A stretch of DNA of 64,000 bases. Origin: Takakia lepidozioides (lineage: Eukaryota; Streptophyta; Takakiopsida; Takakiales; Takakiaceae). Positions 24,540 to 36,274 of the stretch are shown here, piece after piece. The stretch is taken from NCBI GenBank assembly GCA_030704615.1, contig CM060731.1, positions 59,376,756 through 59,440,755 of the forward strand, in the 5' to 3' direction. Made by a program: the position numbers and the translations under genes. Position 1 is the first letter of the stretch. Every line of letters begins with the position of its first letter. The notes beneath the pieces are model-generated. The model was not told the DNA's origin and did no database searches. It was given only the letters and a program-made list of their open reading frames with translations.

Positions 24540-25330
24540 GACATGGAAGCAATTTGTTTGTAATTTGGAGGAGCTGCGCCGCAAGCGTTAACGACATTTC
24601 TGCGCGATCAGCCATGCGATTTCTCTTCTAGCTTCAGTCTGGATTTAGCAGCTCCTTCATTTTCTCGTCTTCTTCTCTACTTTCCCTGGAGATGCATTGG
24701 CTCTGAGTTCTACAGAACTGGTGGCTTCTCACATTCTTAGCTCAGTCCTAGAAGGCTGATAGCTTTAGTACTCAGGTTTTTTCATTTGCAATGTTCATAG
24801 CTTGCTGTTATATCAGTGAACCTGTTGGCAGTAGTAGCCTACCTAAGGCGTGCCCCAGTGCTACTACATCATTTCTTGACAACTGCCTCAATATGGTCTC
24901 CTGTTGTTGTGATTTTTCCCATAACCTCTATCAATTGAGTTTTCAGAGGCTTTGCCCCTTCTGCTTTAACCAAAAAAACATGAATACATTGGTTACTGAC
25001 CTCATTATTTTCATTCTCACCACCTCTGTTTAGACGAGTTCCCAACTCCATTGCTACTACTAGTCGTTCGAAGTTCGAACACTCACATTTAACGAACAGA
25101 AAAAATGTTTGACCTCAACCTCTAGCTCACGAAACACTCTTGACAGTGAAGACTTCCACACACTAAAGATCTGCACACACTAATTTAGACATGAACACGA
25201 AAGATACAGGTAGGTGCTAACATTGCTTACTTGCAGACATCATAGCACATGGAAGATGTGTGCTCCAAAGACAAGCACTTGCCCGATAGGCTAGAGATGT
25301 AGTATTAGGAACCGGTTGTGTACCCTGAGC
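24540..25330. repeat. Diverged third copy of palindrome-arm sequence
   Basis: In the same orientation as the left arm, it follows 16360-17080 with many substitutions. Shared landmarks are GGAGCTGCGCCGCAAGCG, TTCTTAGCTCAGTCCTAGAAGG, CATAGCTTGCTGTTATAT and CCTGTTGGCAGTAGTAGCC. It is older than the palindrome arms, judging by divergence. Confidence 0.85.
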
Positions 25331-25904
25331 CCATTATTACGATGTGCTTCGTACATGGGGGTGAATGACGAATCCACAAGAGGAAGTTAGCCACTCTCCA
25401 AATGGACGTTTGATCCTGTTTCTTTTCATTTACAGTTCGACAGTCTACAATCTACCTAGCTTTTACATGGGAAACAGATTAGAGAATTTTTTCAAACCAT
25501 TGAAAAGTAAAGCCACACCTGCCCAAGCCCAGATTGTGTATACCCAACCTTGTCCCCAGAAAGGAGATGCATGGAAGTTACTGGGCACAGTCCCCTTGTG
25601 ATTCTGTGCTAGCATGTAGGCCTCTGCGAATACTCTGCATCAACCAAACAAAACCCACATAGGTCGTTACAAACACTCTACACAAATATTGCACAACAGA
25701 TGTCAAGAGTCCAGTGTGAAAATAAGCCAACCATTCGCACTTTCTTTTTGAGGGAAACTGTGACATGAGAGACAGGAGAGAGAAGGAGAACATTTGTTAT
25801 GGCCACAGGAAGCCTGAAGGCCTTTGAAACCAAAACGAATTTCCAGAGAAATGAAATGATACTAAATCACGTCGAGAGAAAGAAAAACATCTTTGTCCAT
25901 AGAG

Positions 25905-26260
25905 AGAAAGGAAAGGAAATGAAATGGTGCTTTATAACGTCCGCGGAGAGAGTGAGAGAGAGAAGGAATTACGGGGTGGAGGAAAGAAGGAAACGAAATG
26001 GTACTTTATAATGTCCGCGAGAAGCTCAAAAAGCGTATGGGTCAAGAAGAAGAAAGAAACAAGAAGAGAGAAGGGCAACAAACAGCCCAAAGGCAACTAA
26101 AGCTCAAGGGATTGTCTAAAAGCCAATGCTTCATGCAGGTAAGCTGCCAAGCATTTCTGATCCTCGTGTTGGAAGGGATTGATTATCCCAGATTGGACAG
26201 TTTATCTCCCACTGATCTCATAGTATAAAGGGCAGGGAAGAAAGGAAAGAGGAAGGAACT
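25905..26260 (-). mobile_element. LINE 3' end inside the transporter's 3' intron
   Basis: On the minus strand, a truncated LINE C-terminus (CPLYYEIS near 26250, then HEDQKCLAAYLHEA and RQSLEL) runs into the 3' UTR and two successive tails of the GGACRTTATAAAGTACCATTTC type, ending at about 25990 and 25905. It begins only about 30 bp past exon 15 of the transporter gene. Confidence 0.75.
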
Positions 26261-26278
26261 AAGAAATTAGGGACATAC

Positions 26279-29200
26279 TTCCTGGAGCAGTAGACAAGGG
26301 CAGCAGGAATAATGAACATGACAGCACAGCCAGCAAAGGCCCCTGTCAGGCCAACAAGCTCATCCACCGAAATATTTGAATGCTGCCATCCATTGTCCAA
26401 TTGTTAGTCACTGCCTCCTATACAGAGTCACTACTGTACCTACTTATACTCCCATTATCGAGTATTTTTGAGGTGGTTCGACCTGTCTCTGTACAATATT
26501 CTCCCCAAAGAACACTTCTTCTACTGCCCTCTATACTACGAGATCCGTGGGAGATTCCACTGTTTATTCAGTGGAACCCAAACTCTCACTGATGTCTTCC
26601 ACTATGAGGATCAAAAATGCTTGGCAGCCTACCTGCACGAGGCCTTCACCCTTAGACAATCGCTAGAACATTAATTGTTATTCTTGGTTTCTGGATTTGT
26701 TCCTCTCTCATGTTTTCTTCCATTTTGTCCCATAAGCTCTATGAGCTTTCCGGGGACGTTATAAAGCACCATTTCATTTCATTTGTCCATAGCAATACCA
26801 TGCCATCAACATAATTCATCGATGTCATGGCTTCCAGAGATTCGACTCTGACTCAGGTGTGATTTCTGCCAGGGAAGATGGCAAGTTGTATAAATCTGTG
26901 ACAGAAGAGACAGGGAAGAAATCTGTTGGTAACACCACCAAGATGACACTTGCAGTAAGTAGAACGGTGAATGAAATTCTAAATTTCACATGATGTGTCA
27001 GGCAACTTGTCCTTTTGGGCTGCTGGGCGGGCGGGCCCTGATGCAAGAAAAAAACCTCATAGGTCCAGTAATAAAATATTTCAAGGGCATATTCTGAAAT
27101 ACCTCCATTCCCTGCACTTAACTGAATGATCATGGGCAGGGAAAACCTCGGCAAAGTAGCTGAATAAGGTGGGAGGAAGCACAGCCAGCAATGTAAGGAG
27201 ACTCTGCCAGCGCCAATCTTCATGCTGGGCTTTCTTTGCAATCACCAATGTTGACTCCACCTCCATTGACCCATGCGTTGCTGCAAAAATTTATCCGTAA
27301 GTTTCTTTCATCACCTGTATTGCCAGGCAAACAGAGACAATAACCTTGCAGACATAATAGGGACCTGCCAAATACAATGCATTTAAAGCTGTTACAACCA
27401 ATTCAATTTCTTTTGAAAGGTAGCACCACCAAACCAAAAGAAAGGAAGAAAGTCCCCTCCCTCAAGGAGAACAGACCTTTTTGAGACATGAGTTGACACA
27501 TAATTCCAAGGTTGTTGCGCAAGGTAATGGAGAGCATGGGAAAATTGGACGACAATGTGAACACTGGCCACCCAAAGATCCCCACAGGCTCAAGTTTTTA
27601 GGTTACAAATCTCTTTGCCCTTCAAAATCCTGTAGGTACAAGAACCAAAAGGTACACCAAGCAAAATGATTTTTCCATCTATTGGTGAGAAGAATTTATC
27701 ACATACCTGGAAAAAGAATGAGGGCATCGCCAACAAAACCATATTCTGACCCATGTTGTTAAGGATACACTTAGATGCAACAAACAGTGCTTTGTATGTG
27801 ATAACTTCTAGAGAGGAACCCATGTTTCGGACACAAAACCTCTTGACTCTCAAAGGGATACTCGCAGGAGGGAAATTAAACGTGATTGGGTCCATGATGC
27901 CAGTGCCTACAAAATCCATCCAAAGAGGACGTCAAAATGGCTACCCTACATAGTCAACGACCCTGACAACACAGTTACATGGTTGCTTGACAGTTACATA
28001 AAAAGTGCAGGCAATGACACTAACCACCCTCACGGCTATACAATGCCCATCATAGCAAACTTACTTGAAATTTTGAGGAACACAAAACAGAAGAAAGAAA
28101 CCCCCAAGCAACATTACATGCTGCTTTATGCACAATTCCACAGCTTCATACCATACTGACTCTTATTCTAAACTGAAATTTTATGATATCATACTCTACT
28201 TTTAAATAGAATACATTCATCCCTTGCTTCAGAGTAGTAAGGACATACCAAAAGCGAGCCCACTGGAGATGAAGAGAAGCATGTACACGACAAGCACGCT
28301 CACAAATGCCATCGCTGTGATGTGCATTACATGTGCTTTGTCTCGCATGGGTGTGATGATGCTTGGCAGACTGCATCCACCACTCCCACAGGGGTTTTGC
28401 TGTTACTGCCGAGTCCAGAAAGTACTTGTAGGTACGTGTATGGTGTGAACATGGGATGAATGATTTTGCACGCTGCCTCTAGCTCCACATTGACAGTCCA
28501 GCAGACATCCTTAAAAAGGGCCCAACCAAGACCTTACGATCTGTGATACAAATGTTGCTCACATACCTGTGGTGACACATGAAAGAATACACAGCTCCTC
28601 CAAAGAGATTTGGCAGTGCTCTGCAAAAAGACGTGCTTCCTGTGAGTTTGACATTCCTCTGAGCACTAAAAGTGCAGTATGAGGGCAAATTCTAGAAAGT
28701 GCTTTCTGGGGCCTTTTGCACTAAAGCCTACCTTTTGTTCATTAGGACAAATGCAGCATGCTGCTAAAATCTTCAAATGTCCACAGTATGCCAGTATCAA
28801 GGGCTAGTTCAGCAGTTTGACTGCTAATAGGAACCACCCTCCTGTATCTAAGCAACAATTAAATAGAAGAGCATCCACAGCAAAGCAGCTTACGAGATAT
28901 TGAAGCGCGGAACATCCTCATCATGAGGGCCTTTCTTTGCGACAGCCAGGATTGCCAATATGATCATGCTGCACTCAGACATTCACACAAGTGAATCTAG
29001 AAATGCGGGATACTCATTTGAACTTCCCTTTTATGTCACAACGTAAACTCCTTTAACGTAGACCACAACAACGGCCGGAAACAGATACATACGTGTTAAG
29101 TGAAATGTTGCGAATAGCCTGCGTCCATGCACCAACAACAATACATCTTCAGCTCCTCCCACTTGATTGGGATGTGATGGTAACCATGCACCATTGCATA

Positions 29201-32200
29201 AGTTTTGTTATAAGAACATTGACAGAGTGCCTTGAGAGTATGCATCTGTCTCCAGAGAACATCTCTATAATTATCAAAGATTTGTCAATTCACTCCTTTC
29301 TGTGTGTTTGATTAAGTTTGCTACAACTACTCCCAGGTGCCTATAACGTGCCAGCAGCTCTACTGTTCCAAAATCGCTTATTCAGTTTTCCCACAGATGC
29401 ACAGTCCCCAGCCTTGTTAGTAAGAAAAGTAAACACTTCTCCCGACAGAAATTTAGTGATGAGAAAAGTGGATGGTGGAAAGAAGGCCCAGCACATAGTT
29501 CTCAATGACATACAGACGTCACTGCCATGCTGGTCCAGAATTCCTGATTGCATACATCAGAACAAATCACATCCCCATATCAACCCATATGCACAGGTGC
29601 CCCAGACGTACCACAGTTATAATTTGCAAAACTTTTGTCTTTTGGAAGTCGAAAAAGCTGCATAGAAGCAAATGCTGAGGTCTATCAGATGGGAGTCTAT
29701 AATATGTATAACCAGGACCCAATCCTGGTTGCTTTGTCAGCCTACTAAGGACATCAAAATAACTAAATGTCGCCCAAAGAGAGAAAATAAGGAAGAAATT
29801 TGTTATGCCTACGGGGCCCTTGGACTTACAAATTCAACATTAAATGAAACACAAAACAGCAGAAAAAAGAAGAAAGAAAGGGACCTTTATAACATCGTCA
29901 AAGAGCAGAGTGAGAGAATAGGAATCATACTGTGTCCAAGGAGGGGGAAGAAACAAAGAAACTTTATAGCATCCACAGGGGCCCTGAGGTAGGGTTTAGA
30001 GAGCTTATGGTACAAAGAACCAGAACACTACCACTAGTCAATAGAAAAGAAGAAAAGAATCCTGCAGCTCAAAAAGCTTAAAGTAAAGAATATCCCTCCA
30101 CAGCAGAGGGAGAGAGAGAGAGCATAATTACCAGAAAGGTAAACTGACGAACAGAAAGATGGTCAGACACAAGTCAAATGCCCATGGTTTGGGAGTGGAA
30201 CCAAAGAAAAAGGCCACCAGTGAGCGAGCCACCACAGTGCTATAAATGACTGAATCTCCATATAAATATAACTGCACCACAACTGCGAGCTCTGAGTTTC
30301 CCAACTTATGTCTTAGGTCCTTCTACTTGAGACACTAGACATTGCACCAATCAAATTGAATATTACTCTACTTGTATTGGAATGCATGAAGAGTGGGAAG
30401 GAGGCACATTACAATCAAAGCAGAGTAGAACAATATAATGCCCCACTGGTTGAAGAACAGACCCTGCAGCCAGACAACCACACTTAGCAACAACTGTGGT
30501 AAGCACATTCAACACCTCAGATTTACTTATCTTTCAGAAAAACCTGAGATTTACAGAAGACAAGAGCTGCAGACAATGGTCAAGTAGAAGGCCAAGGCAA
30601 TTCTTCATGGACTCAACCTGTCAATTGAATTGTGCCATAGAGAAGAAAAGACTGATTTGGGTTGATTTGGAAGTACAAGCCCATATTTCCTCATTCAATT
30701 TCCTTCGACTTTCAACAATACCATAACAAGGAAAAGTCTCAAAGATTCATATATTTGTACCCGAGTTTATTTCTCCGACTTATACCGCACAAAGAATTAC
30801 GATGTGGAGTAGGAGAAGCGTAAGAGAAACGCACGGCCATTTCACCGAGTTCTGTCCGTTTCGTGATCTGGAACAATTGATTCTCACTTAGTGAAGGAAG
30901 GGGTGGTGACTCATCATGGAGGGCACCATCCTCTGAAAGGAGTGCGGAGTTCTCACTCACAGCACTTTTGCCAACAAACCCATTCTCGCCCTGCAACAGA
31001 TACACAGAAAGTAAGTACAATTATATTCCCTGTAGGCTGATGACATTTTCTGTGACAGAATCCAACAAACCAGCTAAGATCAACAGAGGAAACAATGGCT
31101 AGAGCCATTAGCTTGGCGGTCAGATATCCAAACTTCACGGTGTTTGGCCTCACTCAGGTCCCATTTTGTGATACTTTCAAGTGATAAGAAGTTGGCCTCA
31201 TGGCATGGCCCTAAAACACATTACATCGAATGAAATTGACCACTGTTGCAAAATTAAATCACTAACCAAAACCATTAGACAATGCATTATCCCATCAAAT
31301 GATCTCCCAATAACTAGGCTGTCTACAAGAACGAATTCAATGCCTCAGAAGTGCTCATTGAGTCTGCAATATACCCTGCCCTGAAGTCGAAGAAGAGCAT
31401 TGGCAAAGGCCATAGACTCCAGCATAAATGTCACAGTAACATAGCTGGACAACGTATACATGGAATCCAGTCAGTCATAATGAGTGAAGGAAATTTTGAT
31501 CGTGCCATATAACTGTGCACTGTCTGAGGCAAGTTAGAACCATCTCTGATTTGAACATATTGTCATTACATCAATACCACAGCCGTTCCACATCTGCTTG
31601 CTCAATCCACCCAGATTGCATTTAAGGAAACATCCCACACATAGGACTTCATGTTAAGTCATCACTTGACTTGCAGGACAGGGTAAGGTTCTTCATCTCT
31701 TCGAGGAAATTGAGTCTGGGAAACAGAGAGCCATCTTGCCAAGTTCTTCGCCCACTCGCATCCTGCTTATGTGTGACTGAAAGTGATTTGATTTTAACTC
31801 GGACTGAGCAGGTCCTAGATTTGATTGCATTAGCAGGCATCAGTTGCTGCATGAACTTGAACTCCTCAAAATCCCATTTGCATACACTTGGATGTGGATT
31901 AGAGACAATCCATTTAGAATAGGTAGTAATCACATACCTGAGAAAAGAAACAAGTACAAGGAAAATGCCACCCAATAACTGCATTCACGAGCAACAGGCT
32001 GCCTTAGTTCATAACACTAACTTACTTTGCAGCTAGCATGCGATATGGAAAATCCCCCCCAAGAAGAGACTTCAATGTGACAAACACTCAAATTAGAGGG
32101 GACTGATGGTTCTCTGATAAACCAGCCAGAAATGAAGTGTCCCTATGTTTGCTAATAGAGCTGAAATCTTGCTGAACAATTGTCATCTGGTGGATACTTC

Positions 32201-32938
32201 ATAAACTGAAAGTAATGATAATTCACCTTGCCTTGTTGTATCTTATAATGTCCTGCTTCAGATCCGGACAGGATTTGATAATTTCACGGGAAACTAAAAT
32301 CTTGAGGCTAGTGAACATTTTATTGACCAAGGGGAACTTCATTCTCTAGATGAGATACCAGAGAGAAGGTCTAAATAATGACAAAAGGAACTTTATACAA
32401 ACAAAGAAACCAAAGGAAGAGAAAGACGTTTACTACATCCGCAGAAGCCCAAGGGACTGAACCGAAACAACTACTGAGGCACTGAAACAAAGCCAAAAGG
32501 ACTAATCCAGCTTGGAATGTAGGTGAAATTCCTCAAGGAACTTTACAGAGTTGAGAGGGGACAGAGTAAACTACTTCAGAATACATCATGTGAAGAACTG
32601 GAATCCATTCACTTTTGCCAAGGATCCGATGGGAAGTAAGACCTGACAAAACATGCGACATCTAGCGCCCCAGCGCGCCAGTGTCTCTGTGCGGTGTATG
32701 AGAGAAATAGAGAGAAATCTTAGCTTGTCAGGGTTGTGATTGCAATTTTTTATTTACCCAAGGTGTTTCCCATGCACCGAAAAAAAGGAAGAGATATAGT
32801 GACCTAACAAAATCAGGAGGAGCGCTGGAGGATACGCACCCAGCCTCCCATGATGAGGACTGAGGGAAGGGCCAAAACGCCAGTCCCAACCACCAAGTTG
32901 AAGATGTAGCTGCACCATCCCATGCTCAGCTTCGTCAT
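26279..32938 (-). CDS. TMEM104-like multi-pass membrane transporter (multi-exon)
   Basis: This belongs to the amino-acid/auxin permease-like superfamily (SLC38/TMEM104 group). Exons read on the minus strand, joined in phase: 32938-32840, 31978-31938, 31444-31375, 30990-30835, 30463-30413, 30271-30132, 29657-29612, 29118-29093 (26 nt), 28968-28894, 28620-28567, 28370-28249, 27906-about 27707, about 27570-27497, 27280-27123 and 26382-26279. Motifs match TMEM104: YIFNLVVGTGVLALPS in TM1, LYLYGD, FFDFQKTK, NLFGGAVYSFMCHHS, FTLSSNFP with ITLRNN, and VGLTGAFAG with FIIPAALVYC. Most introns are GT-AG with matching phases. The exon 12 end, the exon 13 borders and the C-terminal exon after 26279 are not resolved (the exon 13 donor looks non-canonical). 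LINE tails lie in introns. It is probably an endomembrane transporter, with the substrate unknown. The start is the ATG at 32938 just before TM1. Confidence 0.85.
26468..26782 (+). mobile_element. LINE 3' fragment, opposite orientation
   Basis: A plus-strand frame has KEHFFYCPLYYEIRG, the same zinc-binding C-terminus as the LINE at 37.5-38.9 kb (EEHFFFYCPVYYDIR). It continues to RQSLEH and a stop at about 26672, then the tail GCTCTATGAGCTTTCCGGGG, ACGTTATAAAGCACC and ATTTCATTTCATTT, ending near 26782. It lies in an intron of the transporter gene, in antisense orientation. Confidence 0.75.
29870..30000 (-). mobile_element. Possible degenerate LINE tail pair
   Basis: GGGACCTTTATAACATCGTC and GAAACTTTATAGCATCCACAG resemble the minus-strand form of the LINE 3' tails (for example TGGTACTTTATAATGTCCGC near 26000). 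It lies in a transporter intron. Weak, based on short matches. Confidence 0.35.
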
Positions 32939-32944
32939 TATTTG

Positions 32945-34285
32945 CGTTTAGAGTTGAAAGTAAGGTGTATTCACACTCACGAAAACTCTCTTCTTTTGCA
33001 TTTTTGGCACCATGAACACAGCACTGGTGTTTCTTTCACCACACCTGTCTACATTGTATTCCACAACTTATACTCTCTTATTGGGTATACGAGAACTGCA
33101 CTGATTGGCGACACATTCATCCCGAATTAGCTACTTCAAAATTCAGCCTCGAAAAATTTGCGTCTGATGATCTACTTGAAGAAGTCGAGCCCTTGCATCC
33201 ACAGTGACTCACATGCGACCACAATTCTACGCAACAGTACAAGTCGTTTGTTTTATGATCGGAAATGATGCCATTATGCCCTGCCCTGCACCTACGTTTG
33301 AATCGTGCGATTGATTCTACAAAGACAAACGTCCCATCTTAACCTGAAGCATTTCCGAGATACATTTAGATTTGAGCAAACAGCCCGAAACATTTGAAAT
33401 CAAAACTTGAAAGATGACAGCCGCCTGTGGGCGTACATGAATGCCACAAAAGGCGAATACTCGGATCCATTGGGCTCTCCCATCTCTCCGCTGTTGCAAG
33501 CCAGACGTGCAGTCTAGAGCGTATTGCTATTATCAAAACAGGCACCTCGCCAATCCTGATATCTCAATTTCTTCTTGCTTCGAATCACCCGCTGTGACGG
33601 AAACTCTTCCCCTCCCTTTGTGAATCCTTTCCCTCGAGACCCATCACCGTTTAAAGCTTCTGGCTGAGGTGGCATCCTTTCATGATCTGTCCTCTTGAAG
33701 ATGCTTGTGCAAATATACGCTTGCTTACCAGGATTTCTCAGGTACCTCTCAACATAAGATAACTTAATATATTAGGTTACACATTTCCTTAGCCCAATGT
33801 CATCGTCCCCATCAAATCACTGAAATAACATGCTATCCACTGTTCATGAGCACCATCACGTAGTTAGCTAATCAATAACTCTGTTTCAGTTTCCAAAATC
33901 AAGCACTGCGCGCGGATAAAAGCAGCAGCGCACAAACCGACAAACGGGATGCGGCGTCACGACCTCGCCTGCCCAACAGTCGCATATGTACATAGCCACT
34001 GCCCAGTGCGATCTGCCAGACTACCAGAGCTCAATTTGGGTCCCACTTGGACATGAATGCGTGGGCCTGGAACTCTTCCTCTCGATCAGAATGACCTCGG
34101 TGAGCTATGACGCAGTCGCACATTTCTGAGGGCTGGCGGATGCATGCACCTTTTCCTGACTCTGTACCTCAGCACCTTCCGCGAGCTGAGTACCTGCCAC
34201 GAGGACACAGGGTGAGAGAGATGGGGGTGACAAACTCCATGCAGCCTATTCCTATCCTAATCTTCAACGCAGGTATGTGATGCGC
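32945..34285. other. Upstream region of transporter and U1, no gene seen
   Basis: Lies between the transporter start (minus) and the U1 promoter (plus). It probably holds the transporter's 5' leader and promoter, but no motif stands out. Short open frames are not convincing. Confidence 0.4.
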
Positions 34286-34293
34286 GGGGAATT

Positions 34294-34339
34294 ATCCCAT
34301 ATCGATTGCCCGAAACCCACTAGACTTTGGGTATATAAA
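34294..34339 (+). promoter_or_regulatory. snRNA promoter of U1 (USE and TATA)
   Basis: USE ATCCCATATCG (34294-34304) is followed by TATATAAA (34332-34339), about 23 nt before the RNA start. The USE-TATA gap (27 nt) is wider than in the U3 gene (23 nt), in the direction expected for Pol II snRNA genes, though shorter than the usual Pol II spacing of about 33 nt. Confidence 0.8.
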
Positions 34340-34361
34340 GCATCTCGCTACATCAGTAGTC

Positions 34362-34522
34362 ATACTTACCTGGGCGGGGTTAATCGATGATCACGACGGT
34401 CAATGGCCTAGGCTATCTTATCCCATTGCACTTTGGGTCAGGTGAGCCTAGCATCACCCTACAGGGTGCATGCACGTCGTAATTTGTGACAGCGGGGGCT
34501 CGCGTTCGCGCGGCCCCCTCCT
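34362..34522 (+). ncRNA. U1: U1 spliceosomal snRNA
   Basis: U1 pairs with 5' splice sites through its 5' end. The sequence starts ATACTTACCTG, the invariant 5' splice-site recognition sequence. Stem-loop I has GATCACGACGG (loop related to the U1-70K site). Stem-loop II has the U1A-type loop ATTGCAC (34425-34431). The Sm site is TAATTTGTGA (34480-34489). The terminal stem is GGGGGCTCGCG...CGGCCCCC (34494-34518). Length about 161 nt, standard for plants. The 5' end, Sm site and promoter are all intact, so it could be expressed. No clear plant 3' box was found downstream. Confidence 0.95.
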
Positions 34523-34529
34523 GCTCAAC

Positions 34530-36200
34530 CCATAAACGGAGCTACAGGGATATGGGAAGTCCTAAAGTCGGAGTTTGACTACAGTTAAACTAGGGAATTT
34601 TTGGCTCATCAGGTTAGAAGGACGTGCAAAAGGATGGGAGATTGTGTACACCTGTCTAGCAGAGGCGACTCAGCTTTGTATGGAAGTTTGTCCCGGAAGG
34701 GAGTTCTGCAACCCAAAAGGAGCGCGAACCTGGAAACGGTTAGAGGAGTTCTCCGCGGGAACCACTTGAATGAGTTCCACTGCTTTGTTCACTTTCCTGT
34801 TGGTTCAGCATGCCATTGATGGTACCTACTCATGCGGGTTTTTGTGTGGTGAACATGTATGAGAAGCATCTAGTGCCCCCAAGCCTACTTCGTTAGCCCC
34901 AAGCGCTCCACCTTGAAGAACTGCCTTAAGGCGCGATCCCACTGGTCCCACACTCTCCACCTGTACTGTACCAAGCCCCAACCTTCTCTGGACTTGCCAG
35001 AGCTCCTCTATACTCCAGCACCTGCCAAAACCACAACCACTAGTGAGTTGCTTCTCACCAGCGAGTTGCTTCTCACCGGGCACTTACAATAGTAGAACTA
35101 TCTAGAAAGCAGTGAACTAATGAACTCCAAATGGCTACAGTCTATCCTACATAAATGTTACCTCTATAATCGTTAAACTACCATAAATATTAGAAAATTT
35201 TACTCCCCTACTTATGCATGCAAATGTTAAGTGTTATTAGTGTTAACAAGTTTACTCCCCTCTTCATTAATTTGCCCTCAACAAATGTTAAGTGCACCAT
35301 TAAGGCTTCGTAGGTCAAATGATGCAGATCTAGATGAGGTCATTGCATTGTTGAGGCAACTTTCCTTGGCCTATGAGGATACTACTTCCTTGGTTTCACC
35401 TAATATGGATGCCCAAGATTTTGTCCATGGTTGAGATTGATCTTAACCCTTAAAGGACTAGCACTATTTTGGTGGCCCACTAAAATTCGGGCATACCCTC
35501 ATGGATAACTTTTTAGCCTCAATCATCCATGGGGATGAACCTTATGTGCCTATCTACTACATCCACGTCCTATCAAAAGTGTAGGCAATTAAACCATTAC
35601 ATTTGGGAGATTATTAAAAAAAAAATTGACCTAATTTTATAAAAATATTTTAAGATTGCAGGGCAAAAATGGTTTGACCCCTAAATTCAAGTATTGAGTT
35701 GAAATTTCTGATTAAGATGCCCTCCATAATCTGATTATAGGGCACCAGGGGACTCTCTCCCCCAAAAAGCAGACCAAAATTCCAAAAATATAAATAGATT
35801 GCGTTGTATGTGAAATCTGGGAGGTATTAATCATGGTTTGGCTTCTTACCCAAGTACGCCCATGAGGTCATATTTGTTTTCTAATTCCTCTTGTAAGTAA
35901 GTGCACACTAACATTACATAGTGCCTTGTCAAAAAGAATTGGCATTTTGATAAAATCTGAGCCCTAGATGTTGTTTTCAAGACTCCTTATTTGGCATGCC
36001 ACGTAGGCAAGTCAACGCTGGATTTCCAGACCCTTGGCACTTTGAAAAATTCTAGGGAGCAGAGCTTTTAATATTTTAGGACGCTTTAAATTCCCACGTG
36101 TGATTTTCCCTAACCCCCTCACTTCACCTTCAGGACCTACTTTCATACAAAGCACTGCCCTGCATATCACATAACAACTAATTCTGCACAAGCAATAAAA
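34530..36200. other. No identified feature
   Basis: This stretch is A/T-rich with short open frames only. A direct repeat of CGAGTTGCTTCTCACC-like sequence occurs at about 35042-35075. A downstream exon of the minus-strand gene at 36275 may lie here but was not found. Confidence 0.35.
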
Positions 36201-36274
36201 CCCACTCGTGGGTGTCTCTTCCCTCAGAACATGCCACAACGTAAGAGCAATGAGAAGGGGGTGAGGGAGATTAC

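Noticed and set aside
25678-25757. C-terminal exon of the TMEM104-like gene
   Set aside because: An acceptor and a short frame exist, but the frame that looks plausible does not match the phase left by exon 15, so it was not added to the model.
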